A DNA stretch of 64,000 nt from Endosaccharibacter trunci (GCA_024515975.1 JAMSKV010000001.1:124001-188000); one strand, 5' to 3'. Counted from the stretch's first letter, positions 1-18,719 are shown. The notes: a model not told the origin generated them from the letters alone. Numbers and translations are program-made.

Positions 1-1
1 C

Positions 2-91
2 GCGGGTGTTCTGCAGGCGCCGGCCGGACAGCTTGCGCGGGTCTTCGGGGCCTACGCCAAGAAGGACGAGGCGCCGGCCGAGGCTGCCTGA
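2..91 (+). CDS. rplJ: 50S ribosomal protein L10, C-terminal end (partial)
   Basis: The window opens inside this gene. The last 29 codons read as a typical L10 tail: an LQAPAGQLARVF helix, then a short Lys/Glu/Ala-rich end. L10 anchors L7/L12 dimers on the 50S stalk and, in E. coli, represses its own operon. The assignment rests on this short tail plus its position 117 nt upstream of rplL, the conserved rplJ-rplL order. The start lies outside the window. Confidence 0.8.
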   Translation, partial: AGVLQAPAGQLARVFGAYAKKDEAPAEAA

Positions 92-208
92 GGCAGCCAG
101 CCGATCGCCTGGGGCGCCTGCCTCTGGCGACGCATCGAAAATTGATCGTGGGTCCGGGAACCGGGCTTGCGTGGAACCACACAGTCTTTATATCAGGAAG
201 ATCAAACC

Positions 209-589
209 ATGGCCGATCTGACCAAGCTTGTTGACGAGCTGTCCGCCCTCACCGTTCTCGAGGCTGCCGAGCTGTCGAAGCTCCTCGAAGAGAAGTGGGG
301 CGTTTCCGCCGCCGCTCCGGTGGCCGTTGCCGCTGCCCCGGCCGGTGGTGGCGCCGCTGCCGCCCCTGCCGAAGAGCAGACCGAGTTCACCGTTGTTCTC
401 GCCAAGGCCGGCGACAAGAAGATCAACGTGATCAAGGAAATCCGCACCATCACCGGCCTGGGCCTGAAGGAAGCCAAGGACCTGGTCGAGGGCGCGCCGA
501 AGACCGTCAAGGAAGGCGTCAACAAGGACGACGCCCAGAAGATGAAGAAGGTTCTGGAAGAGCAGGGCGCCACTGTCGAGATTAAGTGA
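209..589 (+). CDS. rplL: 50S ribosomal protein L7/L12
   Basis: This 126-residue stalk protein recruits translational GTPases to the ribosome. Its layout is canonical: an N-terminal dimerisation helix (about residues 1-35), an Ala/Pro/Gly-rich hinge (about 36-55) and the globular C-terminal domain. The latter holds the conserved stretch [16 protein letters not shown], which contacts elongation factors. The start at 209 follows an AGGAAG Shine-Dalgarno at about 195-200. An in-frame upstream start at 167 would add 14 unconserved residues and is rejected. It lies between rplJ and rpoB, as in most bacteria. Confidence 0.97.
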   Translation: MADLTKLVDELSALTVLEAAELSKLLEEKWGVSAAAPVAVAAAPAGGGAAAAPAEEQTEFTVVLAKAGDKKINVIKEIRTITGLGLKEAKDLVEGAPKTVKEGVNKDDAQKMKKVLEEQGATVEIK

Positions 590-899
590 GCATCCTCTCG
601 ATCGGCCGGTGACACGGCCGTCTTGATCCGACCGAAGGGCGGGAATCAGCGATGGTTCCCGCCCTCTTGGCCGTGAATACGCCAAGAGGCGCCAGGGCGA
701 GCGGGGTTTCCCGTGCGCCCGGCGCCTTGCGGCAGTAGAAGGGTCCGTCTCGACGGGTCCAATCGTTCCGGTCCGAGCCGGTGCGATGAACGGTTTCATC
801 CGGTCGAGGGTTCGGCCGGGCGGCTGGTCGCCACGAATGTGGCATGTCTCCAGCGCCCGCGCAGCATCCGGGATCGGCAGGCGACGGGGCATATACACG
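590..899 (+). other. rplL-rpoB intergenic region with hairpins
   Basis: This 310-nt gap contains no convincing gene. It holds a small hairpin (CGGCCG arms at 603-608 and 615-620) and a perfect 9-bp hairpin at 637-664, listed separately. The rest is GC-rich leader running to rpoB. An in-frame extension of rpoB back to 786 exists but encodes an unconserved Arg-rich stretch. I see no clear promoter here. Confidence 0.6.
637..664 (+). terminator. Attenuator-like hairpin between rplL and rpoB
   Basis: Perfect 9-bp arms GGGCGGGAA (637-645) and TTCCCGCCC (656-664) enclose a 10-nt loop. Only a weak T stretch (TCTT) follows, so a partial terminator or RNA-processing site is more likely than full termination. 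In E. coli the rplL-rpoB gap carries a known attenuator that lowers rpoBC transcription relative to the ribosomal genes. This hairpin is in the equivalent place; the functional parallel is inference. Confidence 0.55.
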
Positions 900-5072
<4,173 letters not shown>

Positions 5073-5081
5073 TCGGCAAGG

Positions 5082-5191
5082 CCAGGGCTCTGCCCTGGAC
5101 CCGCCAAAGGGCGGTCGCCCTTTGGAAACCCAATTGCTGGGTGTCCAGAGGGCGACTGCCCTCTGGCGGGGTTTCAGGGGCAGCGCCCCTG
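5082..5191 (+). repeat. Cluster of palindromic hairpins between rpoB and rpoC
   Basis: Four strong hairpins lie back to back in the 166-nt rpoB-rpoC gap: CCAGGGC/GCCCTGG (5082-5098), CCAAAGGGCG/CGCCCTTTGG (5104-5125), CCAGAGGGC/GCCCTCTGG (5145-5166) and CAGGGGC/GCCCCTG (5175-5191). A small CCCA/TGGG hairpin lies between the second and third. The arms share the core GGGC/GCCC flanked by CCA/TGG, so they look like related units of a REP-type intergenic repeat. None has a T tract, so full termination inside the operon is unlikely. Confidence 0.75.
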
Positions 5192-5238
5192 AGTTTGTCT
5201 AATTTAAGTGGTTTTCCCTTTATGAAGGGTGTCGGCGC

Positions 5239-9438
<4,200 letters not shown>

Positions 9439-9465
9439 TCGGGGGCTGCGAGGCAACGAGGCGAG

Positions 9466-9497
9466 GGCCGGCCGGGGAAACCTGGCCGGCCTTTTTT
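9466..9497 (+). terminator. Intrinsic terminator after rpoC
   Basis: GGCCGGCC arms at 9466-9473 and 9484-9491, extended by inner GG/CC pairing, are followed directly by six T residues (9492-9497). This is a textbook rho-independent terminator 28 nt downstream of the rpoC stop. Confidence 0.92.
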
Positions 9498-9764
9498 ATC
9501 GCGCCATCCGGCACGTTGAGACGGATGGAGTTGCGCCTCTCACCGAAGAGAGGATTGATAAGATACGGCTGCTGCCAGAAATCACCACGTTGGTAAGCTG
9601 TTACACGACCCATCGCGTGGTCCATTCGAGGCCGCCAGCGCTCTGCAGCAAGCTATGCAGACTCGTGCAAACCCAGAGGCAGGAGTTCTACCGCAACGGG
9701 AATGCATCCGTGGGCAATCCGGTCGAAGAGGCGCAAGGCGGTATCCGATACATCGTCGGTCGAT
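9498..9764. other. Gap after the rpoC terminator
   Basis: About 270 nt between the rpoC terminator and the next likely start. Base composition is lower in GC than the flanking genes. No conserved protein, RNA gene or clear promoter was recognised. Long frames in this stretch lack family-like sequence. Confidence 0.5.
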
Positions 9765-10307
9765 ATGGAACGGCGTCCACGGCTCGTGCATTCCGGGCAA
9801 ACATCATTGGTATTGAAATCGCTTGCCTCAGTCTGTTTGGCTCTGTGGCTCGTATCGATCGGGAAGAATGCCAGGGCGGCAGAAGAGGTACCATGCCTCT
9901 CCGTGCCAGTGCGCCACCCGGCCGCCATGCACGCTCCCGAGCGCGGATTGAACGACGACCGCCTGGTTATCGACACCCTGCGTTTCTACCAGAACGACCG
10001 GGGTATTGATTTCGCGGGCCGTTTCACACTGGCCCAGATCAATTGCGGCGCGGGATGCATCAGGCTCGCCGCCGTGGACGCCCTGTCCGGGCAGGTTCGC
10101 TGGTTTGGCCAGACGATCACGAACTGGCCGATGACGGTGATGGTGCCGCTGGCCTACCAGTCGACTAGCCGGCTCCTCGGCGTGCTGGGCGAGCTGGATG
10201 AAGCCGGTCGGGGCGGTTGGCACTGGTTCGACTTCGACGGCGGGGAATTTGTTCCGCTTCCCGCTCTCCCAAAAAGCTGCCGTCTGCCGCCTCCGAAGCG
10301 GGACTGA
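9765..10307 (+). CDS. Small exported protein of unknown function
   Basis: This hypothetical protein of 180 residues begins with a hydrophobic signal segment ([15 protein letters not shown]) ending at an AlaXAla-type site (NARAAEE). The mature part has the pattern [17 protein letters not shown], followed by [12 protein letters not shown]. That resembles small periplasmic proteins with a CGTGC motif and an IVDARTGKV-type strand; the comparison is from memory. The start is uncertain. ATG 9765 gives a long n-region, while TTG 9807 would give a compact signal peptide. It is isolated between the rpoC terminator and the rpsL promoter, an unusual insertion between the rpoBC and str operons. Confidence 0.6.
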   Translation: MERRPRLVHSGQTSLVLKSLASVCLALWLVSIGKNARAAEEVPCLSVPVRHPAAMHAPERGLNDDRLVIDTLRFYQNDRGIDFAGRFTLAQINCGAGCIRLAAVDALSGQVRWFGQTITNWPMTVMVPLAYQSTSRLLGVLGELDEAGRGGWHWFDFDGGEFVPLPALPKSCRLPPPKRD

Positions 10308-10380
10308 CCCTGCCACGCGCCGTCGTGGCCGCAGACCGCGCAACGGGCCGGCGAATCGCGGCAGATTCCGCCGGTTTTCC

Positions 10381-10409
10381 TTGACTCGGTGTCCCGCCGC
10401 GCTTAGACA
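10381..10409 (+). promoter_or_regulatory. Predicted sigma-70-type promoter for the rpsL operon
   Basis: TTGACT (10381-10386) and TAGACA (10404-10409) are separated by 17 nt. This fits a housekeeping promoter well. It lies 239 nt upstream of the rpsL start, after the exported-protein gene. Confidence 0.7.
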
Positions 10410-10647
10410 GCGGCCCTCGGCTTACACCCGTCGCGAGACACACCGTCTCATCCGAAGGGGATTGCCGCCTGATGCAGCACGTTGCGTGCGGCACCGCCCC
10501 CGTTACTACAGGGGGCCAAGGCCGCGCGTGGGTATACCACGCAAGAACGGGAGCGATCCCGGTCTGGCGGCATTTCGTTGTGAATGGGTGGAAACCTTCC
10601 CTCCGGGGTGGGCCTGCCGTCTAGAGTTTGAGGATTGGGAAGGGCGT
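10410..10647 (+). promoter_or_regulatory. Structured 5' leader of the rpsL operon
   Basis: About 238 nt separate the predicted promoter from rpsL, with no recognisable gene. Hairpins seen include GCGTGG/CCACGC (10526-10542) and CGGGA/TCCCG (10548-10561). A CCCC...GGGG pairing lies just upstream. A ribosomal-protein-binding leader is possible but unproven. Confidence 0.4.
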
Positions 10648-11019
10648 ATGCCGACCATCAACCAGCTGATTGCCAAGGGACGCGAGCCGGCGCCCAAGCG
10701 CAACAAGGTCCCCGCCCTGCAGGGCTGCCCGCAGAAGCGCGGCGTCTGCACGCGCGTGTACACGACCACCCCGAAGAAGCCGAACTCGGCGCTGCGTAAG
10801 GTCGCCAAGGTGCGCCTGACCAATGGCTTCGAGGTCGTCAGCTACATTCCTGGCGAGGGTCATAACCTCCAGGAACACAGCGTGGTGCTGATCCGTGGCG
10901 GCCGCGTGAAGGACTTGCCGGGCGTTCGCTATCACATCCTGCGTGGCGTGCTCGATACCCAGGGCATCGCCAAGCGGCGCAAGCGTCGCTCGCTCTATGG
11001 CGCCAAGCGGCCGAAGTAA
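10648..11019 (+). CDS. rpsL: 30S ribosomal protein S12
   Basis: This 123-residue protein sits at the decoding centre and helps control accuracy. The sequence is canonical: MPTINQLI start, then [19 protein letters not shown] and [11 protein letters not shown]. Lys43 and Lys88, the usual streptomycin-resistance positions, are wild type. The start at 10648 has an AAGGG site just upstream; the frame stays open far upstream but encodes nothing conserved. First gene of the str cluster, 14 nt before rpsG. Confidence 0.98.
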   Translation: MPTINQLIAKGREPAPKRNKVPALQGCPQKRGVCTRVYTTTPKKPNSALRKVAKVRLTNGFEVVSYIPGEGHNLQEHSVVLIRGGRVKDLPGVRYHILRGVLDTQGIAKRRKRRSLYGAKRPK

Positions 11020-11033
11020 GAGGATAAACGGGT

Positions 11034-11510
11034 ATGAGCCGTCGTCGCCGCGCCGTTAAGCGCGAAATCCTTCCTGATCCCAAGTTCGGTGACGTCGTCA
11101 TCACGCGCTTCATGAATGCGCTGATGTATGACGGCAAGAAGTCGACTGCCGAGAGCATCGTCTATGGCGCGCTCGAGAGCATGCGCCGTCGTGGCGGCTC
11201 CTCCGCCGATCCGGTGCGCATGTTCCACGAGGCGCTGGACAATGTGAAGCCGGCGGTTGAGGTGCGGTCCCGCCGCGTCGGCGGCGCCACCTACCAGGTG
11301 CCGGTCGAAGTCCGTTCCGAGCGCCGGCAGGCCCTCGCGATCCGCTGGCTGATCGACAGCTCGCGCAAGCGCGGTGAGCACACCATGCAGGACCGGCTTT
11401 CCAACGAACTGATGGACGCCGTGAACAATCGTGGTTCAGCCGTGAAGAAGCGCGAAGACACGCATCGCATGGCGGAAGCGAACAAGGCGTTCAGCCACTA
11501 CCGCTGGTAA
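11034..11510 (+). CDS. rpsG: 30S ribosomal protein S7
   Basis: This 158-residue protein binds the 3' major domain of 16S rRNA at the head of the 30S subunit. It begins [20 protein letters not shown] and contains the conserved [10 protein letters not shown] segment and [17 protein letters not shown]. Length is normal. In E. coli S7 represses its own operon. The next gene is tuf, 78 nt away, rather than the usual fusA. Confidence 0.97.
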   Translation: MSRRRRAVKREILPDPKFGDVVITRFMNALMYDGKKSTAESIVYGALESMRRRGGSSADPVRMFHEALDNVKPAVEVRSRRVGGATYQVPVEVRSERRQALAIRWLIDSSRKRGEHTMQDRLSNELMDAVNNRGSAVKKREDTHRMAEANKAFSHYRW

Positions 11511-11588
11511 CCGTTACAACGAACCCCTTCCAACCCGACCGACCGACGCCCCGATTGAGCGAGGGCGGCGGGTCAACGGAGAGAGACG

Positions 11589-12779
<1,191 letters not shown>

Positions 12780-12826
12780 AGCCTGGATGACGATGACCCC
12801 GAACCTGAAGTTGGACTGAAGTTAAG

Positions 12827-13135
12827 ATGGACAACCAGAACATTCGTATTCGCCTGAAGGCGTACGATCACCGCGTGCTGGACAACAGCACGAAGGAGAT
12901 CGTGAACACGGCGAAGCGTACGGGTGCGCGGGTTCGGGGTCCCATCCCGCTGCCGACGCATATCGAGAAATTCACCGTTAACCGCTCCCCCCACGTGGAT
13001 AAGAAGAGCCGCGAGCAGTTCGAGATTCGGACCCATCGCCGCTTGCTCGACATTGTCGAGCCGACGCCGCAGACCGTGGACGCCCTCATGAAGCTCGACC
13101 TCGCCGCCGGCGTGGACGTCGAGATCAAGCTGTAA
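12827..13135 (+). CDS. rpsJ: 30S ribosomal protein S10
   Basis: This 102-residue protein of the 30S head is also the NusE partner of NusB in antitermination. Conserved stretches are [14 protein letters not shown] near the N-terminus and [20 protein letters not shown] with the following [14 protein letters not shown]. It opens the S10 cluster. Only 47 nt separate it from tuf, too little for an E. coli-type S10 leader regulated by L4. Confidence 0.98.
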   Translation: MDNQNIRIRLKAYDHRVLDNSTKEIVNTAKRTGARVRGPIPLPTHIEKFTVNRSPHVDKKSREQFEIRTHRRLLDIVEPTPQTVDALMKLDLAAGVDVEIKL

Positions 13136-13145
13136 GGTCCAGACG

Positions 13146-13844
13146 ATGCGCACCGGATTGATCGCAAAGAAGCTGGGCATGTCCCGGATCTTCAAGGAGG
13201 ACGGCACGCACGTGCCGGTCACCGTCCTGCACCTCGACACGCTGCAGGTGGTCGACACCCGTACCCAGGAACGCGACGGCTACACCGCCGTGCAGCTGGG
13301 TATCGGTGCCGCCAAGGTGAAGAACGTCTCCAAGCCGAACCGCGGGCACTTCGCCCGGGTGAAGGTGGAGCCGAAGAAGAAGCTCGTCGAGTTCCGCGTC
13401 AGCGACGACGCGGTGCTGGAGTCTGGTGCTTCCATCACGGCGGCCCATTTCGTGGTGGGCCAGAAGGTGGACGTCACCGGGACCAGCAAGGGCAAGGGGT
13501 TCGCCGGCGGCATGAAGCGCTGGAACTTCCGCGGCCTCGAGGCTTCCCACGGCGTTTCCATCAGCCATCGTTCTCTGGGCTCCACCGGTAACCGTCAGGA
13601 TCCGGGCAAGACCTTCAAGAACAAGAAGATGGCCGGTCACCTGGGCCACGAGCGTGTCACCACCCTCAATCTGGAGGTGGCGCTGGTGGATGTTGAGAAG
13701 AACCTGCTCATGATCCGGGGCGCGATCCCCGGCTCGAAGAACGACTACGTTCTGGTTCGTGATGCGATCAAGAAGGCTCGCCACGCCGATGCGCCGTATC
13801 CGGCGGCGCTCGCGGCCGGTTCCGCCGACGCGACGGCTGGCTGA
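13146..13844 (+). CDS. rplC: 50S ribosomal protein L3
   Basis: This 232-residue protein binds near the peptidyl transferase centre and starts 50S assembly. It begins [16 protein letters not shown]. The central loop [11 protein letters not shown]...[14 protein letters not shown] and the [21 protein letters not shown] segment are conserved, including the Gln in NRQDPGK that is methylated by PrmB in E. coli. The Ala-rich tail is slightly extended. It lies 10 nt after rpsJ and 11 nt before rplD. Confidence 0.98.
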   Translation: MRTGLIAKKLGMSRIFKEDGTHVPVTVLHLDTLQVVDTRTQERDGYTAVQLGIGAAKVKNVSKPNRGHFARVKVEPKKKLVEFRVSDDAVLESGASITAAHFVVGQKVDVTGTSKGKGFAGGMKRWNFRGLEASHGVSISHRSLGSTGNRQDPGKTFKNKKMAGHLGHERVTTLNLEVALVDVEKNLLMIRGAIPGSKNDYVLVRDAIKKARHADAPYPAALAAGSADATAG

Positions 13845-13855
13845 GGAAGAGGGAA

Positions 13856-14470
13856 ATGGATTTCGACATCAAGACCCTCGATAACGGCAGCGCTGGCCAG
13901 GCCAGCCTGCCCGAGGAGATTTTCGGGGCCACCCCGCGCGCCGATATCATGGCGCGGGTGGTGCATTGGCAGCTCGCCAAGCGTCGTGCCGGCACCCACA
14001 AGGTGAAGGGCATGGGCGAAGTGTCGGGCACGACCAAGAAGCCCTACAAGCAGAAGGGCACCGGCAACGCCCGTCAGGGATCGCTGCGCGCGCCGCAGTT
14101 CCGGACCGGCGGCGCCGTGCATGGCCCTGTGGTGCGTGACCATGGCTATGACCTGCCCAAGAAGGTACGTCGCCTGGGTCTGATCTCCGCCCTGTCGCAG
14201 AAGGCTGCCGACGGCAAGCTGGTGGTGATCGACTCCGCGACTGCCGCCGGCAAGACCGCCGAGTTGGCCGCGAAGCTGAAGGTGCTCGGCTGGAGCTCCG
14301 CCCTGTTCGTGGACGGCACCGTCAACGAGGGCTTCTCCCGCGCAGCGCGCAACATCGCCCGCATCGACGTGCTGCCGTCCGTTGGCGCCAACGTCTATGA
14401 CATCCTCAACCACGAGATGCTGGTGATCACCCAGGCCGGGGTCGAGGGTCTGAAGGAGCGCCTGGCATGA
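13856..14470 (+). CDS. rplD: 50S ribosomal protein L4
   Basis: This 204-residue protein lines the exit tunnel. The extended tunnel loop is recognisable as [19 protein letters not shown]. In E. coli L4 represses the S10 operon, but the leader it binds has no room here. The stop overlaps the rplW start by ATGA, indicating translational coupling. Confidence 0.97.
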   Translation: MDFDIKTLDNGSAGQASLPEEIFGATPRADIMARVVHWQLAKRRAGTHKVKGMGEVSGTTKKPYKQKGTGNARQGSLRAPQFRTGGAVHGPVVRDHGYDLPKKVRRLGLISALSQKAADGKLVVIDSATAAGKTAELAAKLKVLGWSSALFVDGTVNEGFSRAARNIARIDVLPSVGANVYDILNHEMLVITQAGVEGLKERLA

Positions 14471-14802
14471 CCGACATTCTGGCCATCCGCCGTCAGGCGG
14501 AGCGCATGTCGCGCGAGGCGATGTTCGACGTCGTCCGCGCTCCGGTGATCACCGAGAAGGCGACCGCGCTTTCGGAGAAGAACCAGGTCGTGTTCCGCGT
14601 CGCGATCGACGCGACCAAGCCGCAGATCAAGGCGGCGGTCGAGGGTCTGTTCGGCGTGAAGGTGCTGGCGGTGAACACGCTGGTGCAGAAGGGCAAGACC
14701 AAGCGGTTCCGTGGTCGTCCGGGTGTTCGTTCCGACGTCAAGAAGGCGTTCGTGCAGCTCGCTGAGGGTCAGTCGATCGACCTCTCCGCGCGGCTGGCCT
14801 GA
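14467..14802 (+). CDS. rplW: 50S ribosomal protein L23
   Basis: This 111-residue protein sits at the tunnel exit, docking trigger factor and the signal recognition particle. Recognisable parts are [36 protein letters not shown] and [11 protein letters not shown]. The ATGA overlap with rplD favours the start at 14467. A second ATG at 14506 would give the shorter N-terminus more usual for the family. Confidence 0.95.
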   Translation: MTDILAIRRQAERMSREAMFDVVRAPVITEKATALSEKNQVVFRVAIDATKPQIKAAVEGLFGVKVLAVNTLVQKGKTKRFRGRPGVRSDVKKAFVQLAEGQSIDLSARLA

Positions 14803-14818
14803 CGCGGGGTAGAATTCG

Positions 14819-15649
14819 ATGGCACTGAAGCATTTCAAGCCCGTCACGGCATCGCTTCGCGGCACGGTCCTTATCGACCGCAAGGAGCTGTGGAAGGGCA
14901 AGCCGGTCAAGACCCTGACCGAGGGCAAGAACAAGACCGGCGGCCGCAACAATCATGGTCGCACCACCTCCCGGTTCCGGGGCGGCGGGCACAAGCAGTC
15001 CTATCGCTATGTCGACTTCAAGCGTCGCAAGTTCGACGTGGTCGGCACGATCGAGCGGCTGGAATACGACCCGAACCGCACCGCCTTCATCGCGCTGGTG
15101 AAGTACGCCGACGGCGAGCTGGCCTATATTCTGGCGCCGCAGCGCATCAAGGCGGGCGACCAGGTGATCGCCGGCGCGCGCGTCGACATCAAGCCGGGCA
15201 ACGCGATGCCGCTGGCGGCCATTCCGGTCGGCACCATCGTGCATAACATCGAGCTGAAGCAGGGCGCCGGCGGCAAGATCGCGCGCTCGGCGGGCACCTA
15301 TGCCCAGCTCGTCGGCAAGGATAGCGGCTACGCGCAGATCAAGCTGCAGTCGGGCGAGCTTCGTGTTGTTCGTGGCGAGTGCATGGCGACTGTGGGCGCC
15401 GTGTCCAACCCTGACAACATGAACCAGAGCTTCGGCAAGGCCGGTCGCGCCCGCTGGATGGGCCGCCGTCCGCACAACCGCGGCGTGGTGATGAACCCGG
15501 TCGACCATCCGCACGGCGGCGGCGAAGGCCGCACCTCGGGCGGCCGTCATCCGGTCACCCCGTGGGGCAAGCCGACCAAGGGCTACAAGACGCGCACCAA
15601 CAAGCGCACCGACGCCCTCATCATCCGCCGTCGCAAGACCGGCAAGTAA
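14819..15649 (+). CDS. rplB: 50S ribosomal protein L2
   Basis: This 276-residue protein supports the peptidyl transferase centre and subunit joining. It begins [15 protein letters not shown]. The conserved C-terminal segment [20 protein letters not shown], which holds the functionally important His, is intact and is followed by [13 protein letters not shown]. Normal length, 16 nt after rplW and 15 nt before rpsS. Confidence 0.98.
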   Translation: MALKHFKPVTASLRGTVLIDRKELWKGKPVKTLTEGKNKTGGRNNHGRTTSRFRGGGHKQSYRYVDFKRRKFDVVGTIERLEYDPNRTAFIALVKYADGELAYILAPQRIKAGDQVIAGARVDIKPGNAMPLAAIPVGTIVHNIELKQGAGGKIARSAGTYAQLVGKDSGYAQIKLQSGELRVVRGECMATVGAVSNPDNMNQSFGKAGRARWMGRRPHNRGVVMNPVDHPHGGGEGRTSGGRHPVTPWGKPTKGYKTRTNKRTDALIIRRRKTGK

Positions 15650-15664
15650 GAGGCACGAACAGAG

Positions 15665-15943
15665 ATGGCACGTTCCGTCTGGAAAGGCCCGTTCGTGGAC
15701 GGGTATTTGTTGAACAAGGCCGAGGCGTCGCGCGCGTCGGGTCGTAACGAGGTGATCAAGATCTGGTCGCGTCGTTCGACGATCCTGCCGCAATTCGTCG
15801 GCCTGGTCTTCGGCGTTTATAACGGTCACAAGTTCCTGCCGGTGCAGGTCAACGAGAACATGGTCGGACACAAGTTCGGCGAGTTCTCGCCGACGCGCAC
15901 CTTCACGGGGCATTCCTCCGACAAGAAGGCGAGGCGGGGATGA
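15665..15943 (+). CDS. rpsS: 30S ribosomal protein S19
   Basis: This 92-residue protein of the 30S head contacts the B1 intersubunit bridge. Conserved pieces are [39 protein letters not shown] and [16 protein letters not shown]. The stop overlaps the rplV start by ATGA. Confidence 0.98.
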   Translation: MARSVWKGPFVDGYLLNKAEASRASGRNEVIKIWSRRSTILPQFVGLVFGVYNGHKFLPVQVNENMVGHKFGEFSPTRTFTGHSSDKKARRG

Positions 15944-16356
15944 GCAAGCCCAAGCATCCGCGTGCGCTCGGCGAGACCGAGGCGCAGGCGATCACGCGCA
16001 ATATTCGCGTCAGCCCGCGCAAGCTGAACCTGGTGGCGGGTCTGATCCGCAACCAGCCGGCGTCGCAGGCCGTGGCCACGCTGACCTTCAGCAAGCGCCG
16101 CATCGCGCTGCAGGTGAAGAAGACGCTGGAAAGCGCGATCGCCAATGCTGAGAACAACCATCAGCTGGACGTCGATCAGCTGGTCGTCACCCATGCCGAG
16201 GTCGGCAAGTCGATCGTCATGCGTCGGTTCCATGCCCGTGGCCGTGGCCGCTCGGCGCGCATCGAGAAGTTCTTCAGCCATCTGAAGATCGTCGTGGCCG
16301 AGAAGGCGAAGGCCGAAACGGCGCCGGACTCCGCGCCCAAGCAGAAGGCGGCCTGA
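15940..16356 (+). CDS. rplV: 50S ribosomal protein L22
   Basis: This 138-residue protein has a beta hairpin that narrows the exit tunnel and is a site of macrolide-resistance mutations. The core reads [19 protein letters not shown] and ends with the hairpin-related [21 protein letters not shown]. An Ala/Lys-rich tail of about 20 residues extends beyond the usual end, as in many alphaproteobacteria. It is coupled to rpsS and lies 3 nt from rpsC. Confidence 0.97.
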   Translation: MSKPKHPRALGETEAQAITRNIRVSPRKLNLVAGLIRNQPASQAVATLTFSKRRIALQVKKTLESAIANAENNHQLDVDQLVVTHAEVGKSIVMRRFHARGRGRSARIEKFFSHLKIVVAEKAKAETAPDSAPKQKAA

Positions 16357-16359
16357 ACC

Positions 16360-17037
16360 ATGGGTCACAAGGTCAATCCGATCGGGCTCCGGCTCGGCAT
16401 CAATCGCACTTGGGACAGCCGCTGGTATGCCGGCGAGGACTATTCCAAGCTGCTGCATGACGACCTGAAGCTGCGCTCGCATCTGCGCAAGAAGCTCTCT
16501 GGCGCCGGTGTGTCGCGCGTGGTGATCGAGCGCCCGGCCAAGAAGCCGCGCGTGACGATCTACGCCGCCCGTCCGGGCGTGGTCATCGGCAAGAAGGGCC
16601 AGGACATCGACGTTCTGCGCAAGGATCTCGCCCGCATGGCGAAGACCGACGTGGCGCTGAACATCGTCGAAATCCGCAAGCCCGAGATCGACGCGCAGCT
16701 GGTGGCCGAGAACATCGCCCAGCAGCTCGAGCGCCGCGTCGCGTTCCGTCGCGCGATGAAGCGCGCCGTGCAGTCGGCGATGCGTCTGGGCGCTCAGGGT
16801 ATCCGCATCAACTGCGGTGGCCGTCTCGGCGGCGCCGAGATCGCCCGCGTCGAGTGGTATCGCGAAGGTCGTGTGCCGCTGCACACGCTGCGCGCCGACA
16901 TCGATTACGGCGTCGCGACCGCGAAGACCACGTATGGCACGTGCGGTGTGAAGGTGTGGATCTTCAAGGGCGAGATTCTCGCTCACGATCCGCTGTCGCA
17001 GGACCGTCGCGCCGCCGAACAGGCGCCGCAGCGCTGA
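16360..17037 (+). CDS. rpsC: 30S ribosomal protein S3
   Basis: This 225-residue protein lines the mRNA entry site and shares the ribosomal helicase role with S4 and S5. Its KH domain is visible as [20 protein letters not shown], and the C-terminal part holds [32 protein letters not shown]. Length is typical. It lies 38 nt before rplP. Confidence 0.98.
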   Translation: MGHKVNPIGLRLGINRTWDSRWYAGEDYSKLLHDDLKLRSHLRKKLSGAGVSRVVIERPAKKPRVTIYAARPGVVIGKKGQDIDVLRKDLARMAKTDVALNIVEIRKPEIDAQLVAENIAQQLERRVAFRRAMKRAVQSAMRLGAQGIRINCGGRLGGAEIARVEWYREGRVPLHTLRADIDYGVATAKTTYGTCGVKVWIFKGEILAHDPLSQDRRAAEQAPQR

Positions 17038-17075
17038 GATCAAGGCGCCAGGCCGCCGGTTAGAGGTAGAAGAAC

Positions 17076-17492
17076 ATGCTTTCCCCGAAGCGGACGAAGT
17101 ACCGCAAGGCCCATAAGGGCCGCATTCATGGGCTGGCCAAGGGCGGCACGACGCTGAATTTCGGCGCGTTCGGCCTGAAGGCGCTCGAGCCGGAGCGCGT
17201 CACCGCGCGCCAGATCGAGGCCTCGCGTCGCGCCATCACTCGCGCTATGAAGCGCGCCGGCCGCGTGTGGATCCGGATCTTCCCGGACCTTCCCGTGTCG
17301 ACGAAGCCTGCCGAAGTCCGCATGGGCTCGGGCAAGGGTTCGCCGGAATACTGGGTGGCCCGCGTGAAGCCCGGCCGCGTGATGTTCGAGATCGACGGCG
17401 TGCCGGTCGAGGTCGCGAAGCAGGCGCTGGCGCTTGGCGCCGCGAAGCTGCCGATCAAGACGAAGTTCGTGACCCGCATCGGGGAGGCATAA
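17076..17492 (+). CDS. rplP: 50S ribosomal protein L16
   Basis: This 138-residue protein organises the A-site region of 23S rRNA. It begins [19 protein letters not shown]. The [26 protein letters not shown] core, followed by the [16 protein letters not shown] segment, is conserved. The stop lies one nucleotide before the rpmC start. Confidence 0.98.
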   Translation: MLSPKRTKYRKAHKGRIHGLAKGGTTLNFGAFGLKALEPERVTARQIEASRRAITRAMKRAGRVWIRIFPDLPVSTKPAEVRMGSGKGSPEYWVARVKPGRVMFEIDGVPVEVAKQALALGAAKLPIKTKFVTRIGEA

Positions 17493-17493
17493 G

Positions 17494-17721
17494 ATGGCGA
17501 AGGCGACAAAGCCGTCCGAGCTTCGGGCGAAGAGCGAGGACGAGCTGAACACGCTTCTGCTCGACCTCAAGAAGGAGCAGTTCAACCTGCGCTTCCAGCG
17601 TGCGGTTGGACAGGTCGAGGGTGCGGGCCGCGTTCGTGAGGTGCGTCGCGAGATCGCGCGCCTGAAGACCGTTCAGCATGCGAACAAGAAAGCCGCGGCG
17701 TCCGCCGCGGCGAAGTCCTGA
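17494..17721 (+). CDS. rpmC: 50S ribosomal protein L29
   Basis: This 75-residue two-helix protein sits next to L23 at the tunnel exit. It is recognised by [23 protein letters not shown] and the following [17 protein letters not shown]. An Ala/Lys-rich tail is added. The gene is tightly packed between rplP (1 nt) and rpsQ (13 nt). Confidence 0.95.
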   Translation: MAKATKPSELRAKSEDELNTLLLDLKKEQFNLRFQRAVGQVEGAGRVREVRREIARLKTVQHANKKAAASAAAKS

Positions 17722-17734
17722 GAGGAGTTGGGCG

Positions 17735-18016
17735 ATGCCTAGGCGCGTCCTCACGGGGCGGGTGACGAGCGACAAGATGGACAAGACCGTGACGGTCCTG
17801 GTCGATCGCCGCGTGATCCATCCGCTCTACAAGAAGTTCATCCGTCGCTCGAAGAAGTATGCGGCGCATGACGAACTGAACGAGTGCAAGGTCGGTGACA
17901 CGGTGCGCATCATCGAGTGCCCGCCGATCAGCAAGCGCAAGACGTGGACTGTCGTGAACCGCAACGGCACGCCGATGGGCGAAGCCGTGGCGACCACCGA
18001 CGCCGCGTCCGCCTGA
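17735..18016 (+). CDS. rpsQ: 30S ribosomal protein S17
   Basis: This 93-residue early-assembly protein binds helix 11 of 16S rRNA. It begins [26 protein letters not shown], and the conserved [15 protein letters not shown] segment follows. The start at 17735 has an AGAGGAG ribosome site about 8 nt upstream. The frame extends further up inside rpmC but that part is unconserved. Confidence 0.97.
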   Translation: MPRRVLTGRVTSDKMDKTVTVLVDRRVIHPLYKKFIRRSKKYAAHDELNECKVGDTVRIIECPPISKRKTWTVVNRNGTPMGEAVATTDAASA

Positions 18017-18030
18017 GGGGCTAGAGACCA

Positions 18031-18399
18031 ATGATCCATCCCGAGACCAACCTGGACGTTGCCGACAACAGCGGTGCGCGTCGGGTGCAGTGCATCAAGG
18101 TGCTGGGCGGTTCCAAGCGGAAGACCGCCTCGGTCGGCGACGTGATCGTCGTTTCCATCAAGGAAGCGATTCCTCGTGGCAAGGTGAAGAAGGGCGACGT
18201 GCACCAGGCGGTGATCGTTCGCACCTCCTTCCCGGTACGCCGCGCGGACGGAAGCGCGATCCGCTTCGATCGCAATGCTGCCGTGCTGATCAACAAGCAG
18301 TCCGAGCCCATCGGAACCCGTATCTTCGGCCCGGTCGTGCGCGAGCTGCGCGCCCGCAAGTTCATGAAGATCATCTCGCTGGCGCCGGAGGTGCTGTGA
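18031..18399 (+). CDS. rplN: 50S ribosomal protein L14
   Basis: This 122-residue intersubunit-bridge protein also binds the silencing factor RsfS. It is highly conserved: [20 protein letters not shown], then [21 protein letters not shown] and [11 protein letters not shown]. The last base of the stop codon is the first base of the rplX start (TGATG). Confidence 0.98.
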   Translation: MIHPETNLDVADNSGARRVQCIKVLGGSKRKTASVGDVIVVSIKEAIPRGKVKKGDVHQAVIVRTSFPVRRADGSAIRFDRNAAVLINKQSEPIGTRIFGPVVRELRARKFMKIISLAPEVL

Positions 18400-18719
18400 T
18401 GGCTGCGCGCATCAAGAAGGGCGACCAGGTCGTCGTGATCTCCGGGTCCTCCAAAGGCACCCGCGGCGAGGTTCTGTCCGTGTCGCCGACCGCCGAGAAG
18501 GCGGTTGTACGCGGCGTGGCGATCGCCAAGAAGCACCAGAAGCCGACCCGTATGGGCGAGCCCGGCGGCATCATCGAGCGCGAGGCGCCGGTGCACCTGT
18601 CGAACCTGAAGCTGGTGGACCCGAAGAGCGGCAAGCCGACCAAGGTCGGTTTCCGCGTGCTCGAGGGCGGCCGCAAGGTCCGCGTCGCCAAGGCGACCGG
18701 CGAAATCATCGAGAGCTGA
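18399..18719 (+). CDS. rplX: 50S ribosomal protein L24
   Basis: This 106-residue assembly initiator for the 50S subunit has a KOW motif at its N-terminus ([20 protein letters not shown]). [20 protein letters not shown] and the C-terminal [19 protein letters not shown] are also conserved. The start overlaps the rplN stop by one base, which fixes the N-terminus. Confidence 0.97.
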   Translation: MAARIKKGDQVVVISGSSKGTRGEVLSVSPTAEKAVVRGVAIAKKHQKPTRMGEPGGIIEREAPVHLSNLKLVDPKSGKPTKVGFRVLEGGRKVRVAKATGEIIES

